64,000 nt of DNA from Oegoconia quadripuncta (lineage: Eukaryota > Arthropoda > Insecta > Lepidoptera > Autostichidae). The stretch is from positions 7,806,657 through 7,870,656 of the forward strand of contig OX438757.1 of the NCBI GenBank assembly GCA_949316235.1, written 5' to 3'. Shown here one piece after another: positions 1 to 12,214 of this stretch (position 1 is its first letter; each line of letters starts with the position of its first letter). The position numbers were made by a program, and so were the translations under genes. The notes beneath the pieces are model-generated. The model was not told where the DNA came from and did no database searches. It saw nothing but the letters and a program-made list of their open reading frames with translations.

Positions 1-1022
1 GAAATTGCTATACGAGTATAAGGCTTTATGACCGCCTAAAAATATCACAAAAATGTTTCACTTGAAGTGCATTGCTATATTTTAATTCTTAAAGTTCAAT
101 TGGATATAATGGAGATGTTAATGTTCAACGGTTTTAAAAAGGGGAAAAAATATGTAGACAATACTTAAGACATAATACTTGATTACTACATTATCTCCAA
201 GTGAAATTATGTTAATGACCTAATTAAAGAAAGCAGGTTAACTAAATGTAATTATTAGACAGAACGTCCTCTGACCATTACCTCAAACTGACAGGGTATA
301 TGGATGAGTACACTACACTGTAATGATGTGTTATTATTTTATAGTATTGTGTACATGTTGCAATTTCAATAATTAAATAATTTTTAATAACGCATGTTGA
401 CAATTTCCTACGTTTTGCTTAAATACAATAAATTTTATTTTCTCTTCACAAAAGTCAGATAAACAAAGATACAATTACTGGAGTATTAATATAATATATA
501 ATGTATACATATACACAAGTGTGAGTGTATTTGTGTGACAGTATGTGTGTGAATGCGGGAGTGGATGGGTGTGGGAGTGGATGTGAGTACCGATAATATG
601 AGATCCCAACTGGTAGAAACTGGGAGAAATTAAGTTTTGCTGCTATGCTAGTTCATTAGTTTTCTCAAAAAACACAGCATTTATCTATGCTAGCTGTTTT
701 TTAATCACTTTAATAGAAGTTGGTTGCAATGAAATTCAAGTCTTACCTTTTAATTCTGATGGAAGCCTCGACCATTAGATTTGTGTATAATTGACCTGTA
801 AAAATAGAAATTAAGGGCGTTATTGTTTGTTTTCATTTCAGGCGGATTGAATTGTACCATCATTAAAAGTTTTAATGGCGAGAAAACAAATGAAAGTTAG
901 CGAATGTTCTTAATTAAAGAAGTTAAAAGTTCTGAAGATGTGTGTGATGAGTACCAATATTGAAAGTAAGGAAACATAACATTGTTATTGGCAAACAGAA
1001 AGTATCAAATCAACCTATAACT
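1..1022. other. AT-rich DNA without recognised gene
   Basis: I see no coding region or recognisable element. Positions about 505-590 are a GT-rich low-complexity stretch (repeated tgtgtg and gggtgtgg). The rest is AT-rich, with stops in every frame. Confidence 0.5.
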
Positions 1023-1190
1023 TTTTTTTTTTTTTATATGAGAGGGTGGTGGGAAGTAATCACCGCCGCCCATGGACACCGCATGGACAACTTTCTGTGG
1101 ATCTCTTAAAAGTTGACTAAAAAGTCACCGTCATGGGTCTGGAGTACCATAAAATCTGCAGTTGCCAACTTAGGAATGGTGGCGATCGGG
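1023..1190 (-). repeat. LINE 3' tail fragment (Jockey/CR1-like)
   Basis: A run of T followed by tatgagagggtggtgggaag and caccgccgcccatgg is, on the minus strand, a LINE 3' UTR ending in poly(A). The same tail type (gagagggcggcaaacgag) follows a recognisable reverse-transcriptase C-terminus at 55.3-55.6 kb and recurs at 49.57 kb. No coding part remains. The inner border is approximate. Confidence 0.45.
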
Positions 1191-1239
1191 GCAAATCCTT
1201 AGAGGTTTAGATTATATTCATGTAATGGGTAGTGATCCT

Positions 1240-1530
1240 GACGACCGATTGGTGTAGTGGATACTGACCCTGTCAGCGAAACCAACGGTTGCGGGTTCGA
1301 ATCTCCGGAGGGATAAATATTTGTGTGATGAATACGAACATTGTTATCATCAAAATTATTGTAAATTATTTTGCGCAATAAAGAGTATTTGTATTGTATT
1401 GTATTGTATTTATTCGCTAGTCATGGATGTATATATAAATATTTATGAATGTTTATTCGTTATCCAGTATCCATAGCACAAGCTTTGCTTAGTTTCGGAC
1501 TAGATGATTGGCGTAAGCGTCTAACATGTT
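1240..1530 (+). repeat. tRNA-derived SINE, family A, interrupted
   Basis: The head has an A box (ttggtgtagtgg) and a B box (ggttcgaatc) like a pol III tRNA promoter. The body reads tcatggatgt, then tatccagtatcc, then agctttgcttagtt. It matches copies at 37201 (+) and 33041 (-). Compared with the 37.2-kb copy, about 65 bp are inserted after gaacatt. Downstream sequence diverges, so this is a retroelement and not a functional tRNA gene. Confidence 0.75.
1343..1408 (+). repeat. Short LINE 3'-end insertion in SINE A
   Basis: This stretch is absent from the other SINE A copies. It carries gcgcaataaagagtattt followed by four (gtatt) units. A cleavage-signal-like caataaag plus a simple-repeat tail is what a severely 5'-truncated LINE leaves. 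Similar caataaag ends occur at 6.55 and 11.71 kb. Confidence 0.5.
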
Positions 1531-2660
1531 TATTATTATTGTTATTTACGGCCCTTTCTATGGATGGAGTATGGGAGACATGACAAGGCGCACTTCGGCA
1601 CATACTGCGTGTGGTTCTTCGAAACTGCTTAACCGATTTCCATCAAACATGGCTTACAACCTATCCCCAAGTTTAATTTTAAAAATTAAGAAACAAATTA
1701 TAAAACCCTCGAAACATTATGATATCATCAAAATACAACAAAAAACTTTGTGTTAAAAGCTAGGTCAAAGATCGTAATCGATAAGATCAAGAATCCTAAA
1801 AACAAATAAATAAAACAAATAACCAAACAGGTGTTTCAATTAATAATACAATTATTATTTAAAAAAGATTCAGCTCAGAGTAAGTATTTTAATATATTGA
1901 AACAATAATATTTGGACTTCTGAAATTAAAATTTTATTTAGATATGGTGAGGACACAGTCCATGTAGTTATAATTTATGGCTGCGAATGGTCGGGCCTTT
2001 ATTTGTGGTTGTTATTTGCCTAAGTACGGATTTACGCATTTAAATAATTCAATTAATAATCATATTTATTAACCACTCCGTCAGGCAATAATTTTCAATA
2101 ATTAATTCAATTTGAGCTGCGGTTAATACAACACCGTATAATTACACAAATTTCCCTATTGGTTTCCGGGCAACTGGATTCGGACAGTTTGATAAAACAA
2201 AGCGTGGGAATTTCATTACCAGGCCTCGATAAATAATAGTAGGCATTTGTTACCGGGGTAAACGGTAAATGGTGAGATTCGTGCCTCTAGATTGATGGAT
2301 AAACAAATATGGAGGTGAAATAGAACAAAATTGGGAATGCAACCGACTTCAATTATGTTCTGTTCGCCATCGCCGGAATGCATAAGGTCTTATGAAAGAA
2401 ATTATGAAATTATTTCATAACATATACTCTTTTAAAACAACAATCAATGTCAATATATACGAATCGAATTGATAATCTCCTTCTTTATCAAATAGGTTAA
2501 AAAGCTCGGTTTTTTAAACCATTACTCAAAAAGGAGTATTTAAGCTTGAGTTGTGTTTTGTCAGAAAGTCAAAGCACATTGAATTAGATTTTTGAACCCC
2601 CATCGCCCTTCCAGGCTGCCAGGAGATAACATAAATCTACATACATATGTTTTCCGCGTA
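1531..2660. other. AT-rich DNA without recognised gene
   Basis: Nothing gene-like is seen. Positions about 1615-1665 (gaaactgcttaaccgatttcc, read as two adjoining blocks) resemble, in reverse, the gatggaaatcggttaagcc-type stretches at 6.1 and 26.55 kb, so a short dispersed-repeat relic may be present. Confidence 0.4.
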
Positions 2661-2662
2661 TA

Positions 2663-3086
2663 TTGGGTCTTTACCTATGATATTGGGTTTTTTTTTCTTC
2701 GTTAATCATATGTACCAATTCCTGCGATTTTCAAAGCTATATCCAAATTTGTTTTTTATTTGGAAAATGGAATATTATTTCAAGGTTTCACATGAAATAT
2801 TTTTTTAATTTCTGGGCTAAATCACATAATAAAAAAAATTTGAACAGAGCTCTTTTCATGTGCTTCCCATAATCATTTCTTAGATACGCTGAAACTTTTA
2901 ATAAGCGGTTACTTTTAAAAATTAACGCTGCCTATACTTAACTTAATGTTATCCGATAATACACACAAAGTTTATCTAAATTTGGATTTGCCGTTCCCAA
3001 AAAAAAAAACAAAAATGTTTGTATGGAGAAAACAGTCTTAATGAAATTCTTCATACAAAACGCCAATTTCATAGGTAAGGACCTAA
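2663..3086. mobile_element. Mariner-type MITE, copy 1
   Basis: About 30-bp terminal inverted repeats start TTGGGTCTTTACCTATGA and end ataggtaaggacctaa, with TA on each side at 2661-2662 and 3087-3088. A TA duplication is the hallmark of Tc1/mariner insertion. A second copy at 12215 aligns along its whole length. No transposase motif (DD34D/E) is seen, so it is non-autonomous. The short minus-strand ORF over its right half is part of the element and not a host gene. Confidence 0.8.
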
Positions 3087-3395
3087 TATATGTACTGCCG
3101 GGCAGTTGGGTAAAAATACTAAATAGATTTGGAAAATAATCTAAACTCAAACAGCATTTGAACCTGCGACCTCGTGATATTTAGATACATATATGTATGT
3201 ATGTACGTACATCAACCATGCCCTTTTTAGACGACGGGCGTCAGGATTGCCATTTGCCATACGTCTTGATAAATCGGGCGGAACATGTCACCGGTTACCA
3301 GCTTTAGTCCCGGTCGTCACGTTTGACCCTTTCAAGTAGATTTAGATCAAACTCGACAAAGAATTTTTTTAATAAAACTGCGCCAAAATTTAAAC

Positions 3396-3495
3396 CTTTT
3401 TTATGCGCAACGGGTTAGCGCTTGACCTCAATCACACCTGATATTAAGTGAAGATGAGGTCGATGGTGGAAGCGCGCTCACCCAGAACGTAGTAC
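3396..3495 (-). repeat. SINE family D, 3' part only
   Basis: Reads ttttttatgcgcaacgggtt, then gacctcaatcacacctgat, then aagtgaagatgaggtcga. On the minus strand this is the family D tail ending in poly(A). The tRNA-like head and most of the body are missing. Full copies are at 17308 and 49418. Confidence 0.6.
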
Positions 3496-3540
3496 TTAGA
3501 AAGAAAATTATGGAACATTACCCATGTTTTTCGGGTATGT

Positions 3541-3990
3541 ATATAAGTAAGTATGTAAATTTCTATGTTACCTCCTGTAACCTAAACGCCTTGACCAATT
3601 TCGAAGTGCAAGATGTCGTTAGATAAGTTTGATCCCTAGAGTGTCATAGGATACATTTTATAATAAAAAAATCCAACATGATGTCCGCAAAATACAAAAT
3701 ATGCTGTCGGGGTTTCTGGTTTTTAAACTTATAATGTTATTAAATAAGTATGTAGGCGTGTGAAAAATATAGACTAAACGAAAATTATCCGGATTTCATT
3801 TCATATATTGGATAGTTTTATTTTACAACAAAAAAATTGGGTTATTTTATTTAATGATAAAAAATCCTAGATGGTGTCCGCAAAATACAAAATATGCTGT
3901 AGGATTTTTTGGTGTTTAATCTCATTTTGCAGATATTTTTTAGGTGTCCCTGGTCGGTACGATCGCCAACTAGACACAAGTAGGTAGGTC
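3541..3990 (+). repeat. Dispersed repeat E, about two adjacent partial copies
   Basis: The module caaaatacaaaatatgctgt with flanking gtgtccg occurs at about 3685 and again at about 3873, and a divergent version lies at 4858-5040 (gaaaaatacaaaatatgccg). The copies also share accctagagtg-like and tggtttttaaa blocks. The copies are degenerate. Family and ends are unknown. Confidence 0.5.
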
Positions 3991-4596
3991 CGGGTATTCA
4001 CTCTATAACTATATTCAATAATAAGGTATATTCATCGGTATAATACTTATACTTGGGTTATCGAGGGACCTATACAATTTTGCACTACATTGTGGCGATG
4101 CTATTCTTGGTGTCGATCTATTACAAAGTTTTATTGCGATTCGATGGCCTTGCGTGGGGTTAGGCGTGAATGCCGAAGATCTTACCTGAATAATGACCGT
4201 TTGATTTGATAAGTTAGGCTCAAAGAACGAAAACATTTATTAAGCGAAAAATACATACACGTACTTTGTGGTGCATTAACCGACTCCAAAAAAGGAGGAG
4301 GTACTATGTTTGTCAGTGTGTATTTTTTTTATATATGTTCATCCATATTTTCTTCAATTTTTAAACGATTTTGATGATTGTTTTTTTGTTGTCCTCGATT
4401 ACCTTGACCAATAAGAAACCGTTAAATTGTCGAGCGAGCGATGAGCCTACCAATCACATGTCTAAACGTAACCCATGACTATAACGATGAAATTATATGT
4501 ATAGATAATTGAACCCTTATGATGTATCCAGGAGATAGAGTGGAGCCTTACTGAAATCGGTTGTTTTGCTAGTTTTTGGCGATTCAATTATAAAAT

Positions 4597-4653
4597 ACAT
4601 ACTTTCCATCAGGTGAGATTGTAGCCAAACGCGAAACCAGTAAAAAAAAAAAA
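4597..4653 (+). repeat. LINE 3' tail fragment
   Basis: The sequence cttccatcaggtgagattg, then ccaaacgcgaaaccag, then a run of 12 A matches the tails at 19.49, 41.8 (reverse), 45.18 and 47.23 kb (reverse). At 19.4 kb the same tail follows a LINE C-terminal coding end, which supports the assignment. Confidence 0.55.
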
Positions 4654-4857
4654 TACTCTACAACGTTATTTTCAGGTTGGAAATAGCCGCCATGTTGTGG
4701 TCTATAGTAAACACTGCAGAATTGAGACATTCCGCCAACTTATCGATATGGGACCCCATTACAGTATTTTATCCGACGTAACACCAAGGAGTAAAGGAGT
4801 GTTCACAAGCTCCATCTCCTTGTTTTTACCCGACTGCCCCAAGAAAAAGAAGGGTTA

Positions 4858-5040
4858 CGTTGATTCCTATGTTACCACCTGTAGCCTTAAACGGCTTGAC
4901 CGACATTGAGGTGAAGATGCCATTAGATTCATCTTGAACCCTAGAGTGTTTTATGGCAAAAAAAAACCATCATGGCGCCCGAAAAATACAAAATATGCCG
5001 TTGGTTTCTTTGGTTTTTAAATACTTTAATAGTTATTTAC
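4858..5040 (+). repeat. Dispersed repeat E, divergent copy
   Basis: The order of blocks matches 3541-3730: ctatgttacc, cctgtag, cttgacc, ccctagagtg, atacaaaatatg, tggtttttaaa. Divergence is high. Element class is unknown. Confidence 0.5.
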
Positions 5041-6484
5041 TAAAACATTACGTACTACTGGGGTAGTGTGAATTTTAAGCATTTGGTTTTCATGTATTAA
5101 GGAGTACGTTATTAGAAGTGAAGAGTTGAATTATCTCAGAGATATAAATCAGGTCGTAAAGAAGTTTTCAGTCTATCATTGAAAAGAATTGTCATAACAC
5201 GACCTAAATGTCAGCTGATGCGATAGAATAACTACGGTGTATAATATATATATATATATACTAGAATAACTATAATAATCTATGGTGATACAGACGCCTA
5301 GCGGTTGGTTACTTTAAAATATGAATTCTAGCCCAGACAAATTTGTCAGTTTACGAATTTAAGTTGTAGTTACTTTAAAAAATTGTGCATATGGTGATAT
5401 GTAATCAAAACCTCGGAACGTTGCGAGTTCATTGATCTAGAATCCCCCATAAAAAATGAAGGACGTCTCATATCATTATTAAAGATAAAAATCTGCAAGT
5501 ATCAGTGTTATTCATGTTAAATTTTACGGTTTTCTTAATAGAACTTCTAGTAACTTTAAAATGTTTGGCAATGACAATGTTAGATTTGGCATGGAACCCA
5601 CAGGGGACGGTCCTACTAGTACTTCACCGGCCTTTTGTAAAATGAGCCTTGTTTAATTAATTATCCTTCATACCGTAAGCGAAATAATTTTTTTTGGCTG
5701 AAATATAAATGTATATTTATACTCAGCCTACTCCGAACTAAGTATAATTTTATTTCTAACATAAACAGCGAGGGATTTTGTGGTCCCCTAATGGCAATAA
5801 AACTACCCATTGTTACAGAATAAGGTCACAAATTGTTACAGTCGGGATTAAGTAGTATTTCCGAGTTGAGATTCAAAAGGCGCGTAAGAAAGCCTCGCGG
5901 AAAAATGTTTCCTTTCCCTGGTTTTTCTCATAAGTCGAGTGCTTGCCAAGGTGCGAACTTAAGAAGTTATGACTATAAATGATGCAGAAGGCTGAAGGGG
6001 CAGGTTTATCCCTAGGGACGCAACCTTGCAAGTAAATAGGGTTTGAAAATGGATTTTTAATTTCGAGAGCTGGCTCTTATCTTAGCCACTCGTATATGTT
6101 TGATGGAAAGCGGTTCAGCTGTTTCGAAGATATTTAACATTAACCATAGTTACCGCTCAGGAATGGCCGTGTGGGATATTTGATATTCGTATGGCTAGCA
6201 ATCATTTAATTTTGATTATTTTCTGAGATTTGCGGCAGGTAACATTGTTTTTGGAAAAAAGAAAGACGTAAGCTGTCAAGATGTCGAGAGAGTAATTTTA
6301 AAGTTTTGTTGATCATAATCCAATTGTTTCCGTTCACCGATCCCACATCTTTCTTGTAACTGGAACATGTCTTTAGTTGTTGTTGTTGTTCACAGTTTCC
6401 CAGGGGTTTTCCGAAATTTTCAATTTAGGTTAAAGGTATATAAGTAATTATTTACATGAAGTATTTCCATATGACACCCTCACA
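5041..6484. other. AT-rich DNA with short (TA)n
   Basis: No coding region is recognised. A (TA) run lies near 5243-5261. Positions about 6095-6145 include gatggaaagcggttcagctg, shared in form with 26.55 kb and in reverse with 1.62 kb, probably a relic of a dispersed element. Confidence 0.4.
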
Positions 6485-6575
6485 CGATGACTACGCTAAT
6501 GATGATGATTGATGATGTACGGTGTAATCTATGTAATTTTAATTGTGCAATAAAGGGTTTTTGATTCATTGATGA
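6485..6575 (+). repeat. LINE-like 3' end
   Basis: gatgatgatt, then tgtaattttaattgtgcaat, then aaagggtttttgattcattg resembles the ends at 1.37 and 11.7 kb. It reads as an extreme 3' fragment of a retroelement with a caataaag signal. No coding part is present. Confidence 0.35.
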
Positions 6576-8142
6576 CTAATGTTTCTTTCTACTTATTATC
6601 TCAAATCTAGACTCTAAATCGTAATTTTATTATTCTAAGTTTATATTTATAATACAGATCATGTCCTACAACTATACCGAACAAATGTGTCTACGTCAGA
6701 GACATACACCGATGGGATTCCGTCAAGTACGAGTATTATAGGAATCGTGTCAGGTTCTACGCTTAACCTTTTTGGTATGAAGAAACCGCAAATTAAAAAT
6801 GACGCGTTATGGTAATACCACATTTTTCGATTTTCGGACTTTTTTCATAGATTTTTATTATCACTCATTGCGTAATTTGGTAAATTGTCTTGGAAAAGTA
6901 TTGTAGGATCCATCACTTATTTTTAGTTTATCCTAGATTTAAACATTAATTTTATAGCTGGTAATATTAGCGACAGTTGGTCTGTGTGTCGTAGGTAGTT
7001 GAGTATTTGTTTTTGTTGAAAATTATTAATCCAATGAAGGTAGATGTATCGTTGGATGCCATTCACCGGCCCCTTCTGTACATCGCTGTCATCGAGACAA
7101 CACCGCATTTTCGGCCATCCTCCATTTTCGTGAAATGTGCTCGTTCTTTGAACCTCGGGCCCATACGTCGGTAATAGCTGCGCTGTGGTGACCAAAATCA
7201 TTAAACTGCTACATAAAATCAGTGGACTTAGTCGGCGTCGAGAGGTGATCTCGGACATCAGATACTGGTGAGTTGGCTTTTAAATGTATTTAGCTACATT
7301 CACTGGAATTTATTACATTTCTTTCGTCGTTGTATTTTTATTACGAACCCTCGACTCGCGGGGGCTCGTACAGGTATATTTCCATTGCAGTGACTAAACC
7401 TCGTTCAGTTAGAGTAAAAAAAGCCAAGGTGGAGCCGCCTACATTTTTACAGCTTATTATATGAAGAGATTGATAAGGCGAGAGCAGTACCCTTACTGTC
7501 TTACTTCAATGATATAACCAACTTCATCGCTGATTGTCAAATTCGAGGTCATGTACGAACCCTTCGTGCATAAAAAAAAATTTGGGGGAACAAACCCCCA
7601 GATGTCTCACTAATGTTACCGTGGAAAATGACTGCTGATGACTCTAAAATTTTAATGACCATCAACTCTTCGATGCTCACTAGTACTTCAACTTATTGAT
7701 CTGCTGAGCTATGTCGCTGGCTTTCATTATTCTACGGATTTCTTCAAAATTAATGAAGGGCAAGGCAATTTTGACAAGGGCGCCACTGGACGCTCGGTTC
7801 CCTCTAGTGCGATAACCCTGTGACCTGAGTAAATATAAGTGTTCTCACGGCACAGCCCGAATATCTTTGTAAGTACATATTACACTGTGATCTGCTGAAT
7901 ATTTGATCGGGAATTGCGTGAGCTGAATACTTCTAACAAATACTCGGTAGCCGATACGGTGATAGCTTATTTATAAGAGCTTAGAGGTTATTATATGACT
8001 CCAATTATTAGGAGTGTCTTATGGTCGACCACAACATCTCTATTAGGTAAGATTGTGGTCATATACGCTATACAGTAAACAGCATCTTATCTCCTCCAGA
8101 TTCTGGAATGATTACTTAGCTATAGTCTCTTATCAAATGTCC
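6576..8142. other. Mostly unique DNA, no confirmed gene
   Basis: A 111-codon minus-strand ORF (6923-7258) has a hydrophobic N-terminal stretch and is discussed as a weak candidate, but nothing else supports a gene. A short hairpin, gggggaacaaaccccc, lies near 7583. The rest is unremarkable. Confidence 0.35.
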
Positions 8143-8421
8143 AACAGTCGCGGAATGAAAGGTTGGTCATCTTAAAGCTGACTTTTGCTTATAGATAAGT
8201 ATTTGATTTGACATTCGATAACACTGAGGGTTATCTTTGGTCGCAACGCTAACATGACGTTTGTGCCGCATTAGTCCTGCTAAATATAAACCCTGTCGCT
8301 AAAGAGTTAAGCATAGTTTTCTATGCAACAGTGTGGTGTCTTACAGAAAGGTAACATGTGCTTGCTAAGTGTCAAATTAAAGTATTTGAAAACTGAAGAA
8401 CCTTTTCATTCCGCGACTGTT
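8143..8421. mobile_element. MITE with 22-bp TIRs (family M8)
   Basis: The left end reads aacagtcgcggaatgaaagg and the right end, reverse-complemented, reads aacagtcgcggaatgaaaag. The interior includes gctgacttttgcttataga and aggtaacatgtgcttgcta, which recur at 35.03-35.29 kb. No target-site duplication is clear and no ORF is present. The superfamily cannot be named from the sequence. Confidence 0.7.
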
Positions 8422-9156
8422 CGCTATATTCAATATGTAACCTTATTTAGATGGATGAGAATGGCATCAAAAACATAAATTTAAAATTTAGAAAACCCCC
8501 GAGGAGCTGAACGTAATATATAATCCAGATATTAAATCGACTGTATTAAAAGTGAAATATCTTCGGGACAGTTGAAATTTATTATTATTAATCTTAAATA
8601 TCGAAAAATCGCACATAAATAGGACCACGCATTATTGAGATACATCCGGACAAAGACTGAATACACACAACACCATGAAAACATAACTCCCGTCGTTTTT
8701 CACCAGGAGTTAAAATAAAACCCTGTATAAATAAACTATGATTAAAAAAACTGCATATTTCCGTTGCTTTCGATTTCAATGAAAAGAATTTTAAAGAATG
8801 TAAATAGAATCGACATAATACAGAACCCGACCCGTTGAACTGAGGGGCAGGTGGTGCGAATGTGAGCTCTTGCCATTAGGGCAAGCTGGCTATGGCTATA
8901 ACTATACAATCCTGATTTACTCTATGAGGCACAGATAACCTAATTGATGGTGAGTATCGCAGTAAGCATTCGTGGCTTATTCGCTATTCGTTTTTTAACC
9001 CCCGACGAAAAACGACATTATGCTTTTGACGACGTTGTGTATGTGTGCGCCTAAAGGAGACAATCCTGGCTACAGCATCAGCTTATTGAGAAAATCATGT
9101 TTACTATCAAAAGTAACAGTGAATACAAAATTTTGTACAATCTAAATATAAGTAAT
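8422..9156. other. No recognised feature
   Basis: AT-rich, stops in all frames, no repeat that I can match to another place in the window. Confidence 0.35.
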
Positions 9157-9384
9157 ATTATAAAGGCGAAAGTTAGGATGTTTGTTTGTTTATTTGTTTG
9201 TTGCTCGATCACGGGGAAACGGATGAACGGATTTGGATGAAATTTGGTAGAATATACCCTGGATTAAGATATAGGATACTTTATATCCCGATAAAGTGAG
9301 TAGTTCCCGTGGGATAAAGAAATTAAACATATCTGCATGCGACAAAGCTATTAAACGCAGGTGAAGCTTCGGGCGGATAACTAG
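9157..9384 (+). mobile_element. Non-autonomous Helitron, Lep1-like
   Basis: Begins tattataaaggcgaaagtta, continues with a (gttt)-rich stretch, aacggatttggatgaaattt and tatcccg blocks, and ends ggcggataactag. A 3' CTAG followed by T is the known Lep1 Helitron terminus in Lepidoptera. Related pieces are at 18284, 19950, 45281 and 60885. It has no coding capacity. Confidence 0.65.
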
Positions 9385-11639
9385 TAATAAATAAATATTA
9401 TGCGTGCTATTAACCGTTAAGCAGTTCCCCTCGTGAGAGGATCCTGGCAACAGCATCAGTTCACGTATATCATATAAATTTATTGTCATCAGAACTGGTT
9501 TCAGCTCCTTAGGTAAACAGGTAATACATACATACGAAGCAAGCTAAATAAAGACTTGTAATAAATGTAAATCATTACTAATGATTTTGGCGAACTTATT
9601 CATATTTATTTGCAAATTATAAGGCTAACCTAATTTATAAGTCGAAATAAAATATTTATGAAAAAAGCGTTTATAAAGTGGATGGCTGAGCGCCGCCATC
9701 AAGGAAGAGAGGCCGATTGAGGCCGGGTCTCATAATTGCGTCCCTCATTAAGCAAGTGGTCCGGTTTGCGGGATCAGATATTTCTTATGATGAGATTTCA
9801 ACGTGGATTATGTCGCTCGATATAAATACGGTAACAAGCGACCTCTCATCGTTGAGAGCACTTCTGGCTGCAATTATTCCAAAATTAAGTTGATTTATAA
9901 ATGGGTCACAGATTCTAGTTCACAGAAAGGAGGGTCAGGTAATTATTTAACACGTCATAAGAATCACTTACAAGACGTAACCAGAGAGGTTTCCGACAAA
10001 ATGACATTAGGAAACACATGTTAAATGTGGATTTATTGATAATGATATAAGTACAATCGGCTCCATAATTATTCATCATACTAGCCTTGTACATGATTAA
10101 TGGTACATAAAGTGTGCTGACTATTTAAGCTGTACCATTCGTAGTCAAAAGGAATATTTGACTATATCCTGGACCAAAAGTAAAAAAATACTCATTTCGT
10201 GATTAATGGTTAATAATAATGTCATTTATTAATCAATGGAGTAGTGTTTCGTTTAGTTGTGCACGACATTTCATACAAGTTTTCAAGTTCAAAATATTTG
10301 AAACAAAGAAACCAATTGTATTGACACTTTATACCAAGCAGACTATACATTTCTAAACGGTTATTAGAGAACATTTCCAAAAAATAAAGGTTCGAAACTG
10401 AGAGTGATTGAGTCGTCAATGTGACAAAATGTCCAGTGGACGAATTGTTTATTGGTCATAAAGTGAGAGTGTCGAAATGAATAGGGGTCAAAATTTACAG
10501 AGGCTTATGCTTCCCACAGTTACCTAAAAGAGAAATCTAAAAGGAAAACTTCGAAATTAATGTCTATACTAACTTTTTAGACCAAGTTATGTATCCTATA
10601 GTTCCATAAGTTTCATTAAAATCGGTTTAAAAGTTTGGAATGAATGTACGTATGGAATGCCGGTAGTAATTGGGAAGAAATTTCCTGATGAAGGCGCGAC
10701 TCAAGGTAATGTTTCCCAAAGTCATACAGCTTATTGAGATAATGATGATGCAAGTGTAATTGCTTGTGATAAGACAATGTAACACTTCACACAGTAGCTA
10801 CAATACAATGATGCTCACGTAAAACCATTGATTAAAAAATTTGGCGTGATGATTGGAGCAAATCGTCACATAGATTCCGATGCAAATATTCAACTTTTAA
10901 AGGCCGCTGATGATGATGGTGAGGAAATACATAGAACTACCCAATTTCGTCCAGTTTTCACCCAAACCGTTCCAAATACCGATCGCCCTTGTACCTGATT
11001 CGTTTGGCATTTTCTTTCATCGACACATCCTGTCACATGGTACAAATGATAGATGGGTTACGTATGAGGTGATTAACAAGAAACTGGGTCCTTTTGTTTG
11101 GTTTCGTCGGAGCGGTAGATCGCTATCTCCATCTTCACGCCTATCTATGCCTATGTGGGCCACGAGCCACTGTTTGCGCACGCGATGGCAAAATTAACTT
11201 TATGAATCTACGTAGCTACCACGGTGTAACGATAAAATCTCTGATGTAACAACTAAAATTAGTGAGTTAACAACTGTATTAGAACTTGTAACTAATATTG
11301 GTATTATTAAAAATAGGTTACAAAAGTTTACGAGCAATAAAGGTATAACGCTTATTATTGTACTTATTTATATGGTTTGTTTATTTTAGTAAGTGTTTAT
11401 CTTTGTATGTATACCACTATACCTATGTATTTTCTATGTATCGTCTATGTAATATTATTATTATTACCTTTTATTTATTTATTTTATGTACCTACTGATA
11501 TTTAAAGTTATTCAGCTTTTACTTTGCACTACCCAACTACTTATTAAAAAAGGTTCTTTAACTGAGGTTGTATGGAAGAAATCGCTATCAGATAGATAGA
11601 TAGATAAATCGTTTATTTGTTACTCCAATCACACACATA
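9385..11639. other. No recognised gene; short tetranucleotide repeat
   Basis: The stretch is AT-rich. A 95-codon plus-strand ORF at 10910-11197 shows no domain that I know. An (agat) run lies at about 11591-11611 and an AT-rich stretch at 11440-11500. Confidence 0.35.
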
Positions 11640-11745
11640 CACAGCGATAAGACCGCCTTTGTACACTTCATCATCTATGTTAAATGTTCTTTGTATTTTA
11701 TTTTTGTGTGCAATAAAGAATTTAATAATAATAATAATAACGCGA
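11640..11745 (+). repeat. LINE 3' end with (AAT)n tail
   Basis: gcgataagaccgcctttgta, then gtgtgcaataaagaattt, then six aat units. The phrase ataagaccgcct upstream of caataaag is typical of lepidopteran LINE 3' UTRs, and the simple-repeat tail fits a 5'-truncated insertion. Confidence 0.5.
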
Positions 11746-11791
11746 CACATTGCATCATTGGTGTGGCGCTGACCATACAATTTATGTACCT

Positions 11792-12090
11792 CTAGCTTTC
11801 TATCCGCGACTTCGCCCGCATGGAATTACCTTATCGTGGCTCTTATCTTATCCTTGCCGGGCCTTGGTCAATATCGGTCAATGATTTACGGTCAATCTAG
11901 TTGCCTTAAGCTTTCCGCCCGGGGTTTCGCCCGCGTAGATTACTTTATAGCGGATTTTTTTACAGGATGTCCTTATGCCTGTCCTTACCCCAAGTCTCAG
12001 ACTACCTCACTGCCAAAACGGTTCAGAGGTTTAGTCGTGAAAATGTAATGAACAGACAGACTGAGTTACTTTCGCGTTTACAGTATTAGT
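11792..12090 (-). mobile_element. Lep1-like Helitron with two nested 3' ends
   Basis: On the minus strand there are two Helitron-type 3' ends. One is CTAG at 11897-11900, preceded by a gcgggcgaaacc-type hairpin. The other is CTAG at 11792-11795, preceded by gcgggcgaagtcgcgg. The 5' side carries aacggttcagaggttt-type and actttcgcgttta blocks shared with other Helitron copies. It is degenerate and non-coding; the plus-strand ORF here is incidental. Confidence 0.55.
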
Positions 12091-12214
12091 ATGTGGATTT
12101 AGATAAATGGGCATTATGATTATGAAACTTGGATTAACATCACCTGCAGGGATTTTATCTTCTGTAGTAGTGAAGTAACATAAATCCCCTGTAGTAATAA
12201 CAACCCGTTTAATA

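Noticed and set aside
1241..1312. tRNA gene candidates at SINE heads (also 31247, 37201, 48715, 49024, 49424, 60675)
   Set aside because: A and B boxes are present, but acceptor stems do not pair and each is followed by a SINE body. They are tRNA-derived retroelements.
10910..11197. 95-codon plus ORF
   Set aside because: No recognisable domain, no splice or promoter context, and of a length expected by chance in 64 kb.
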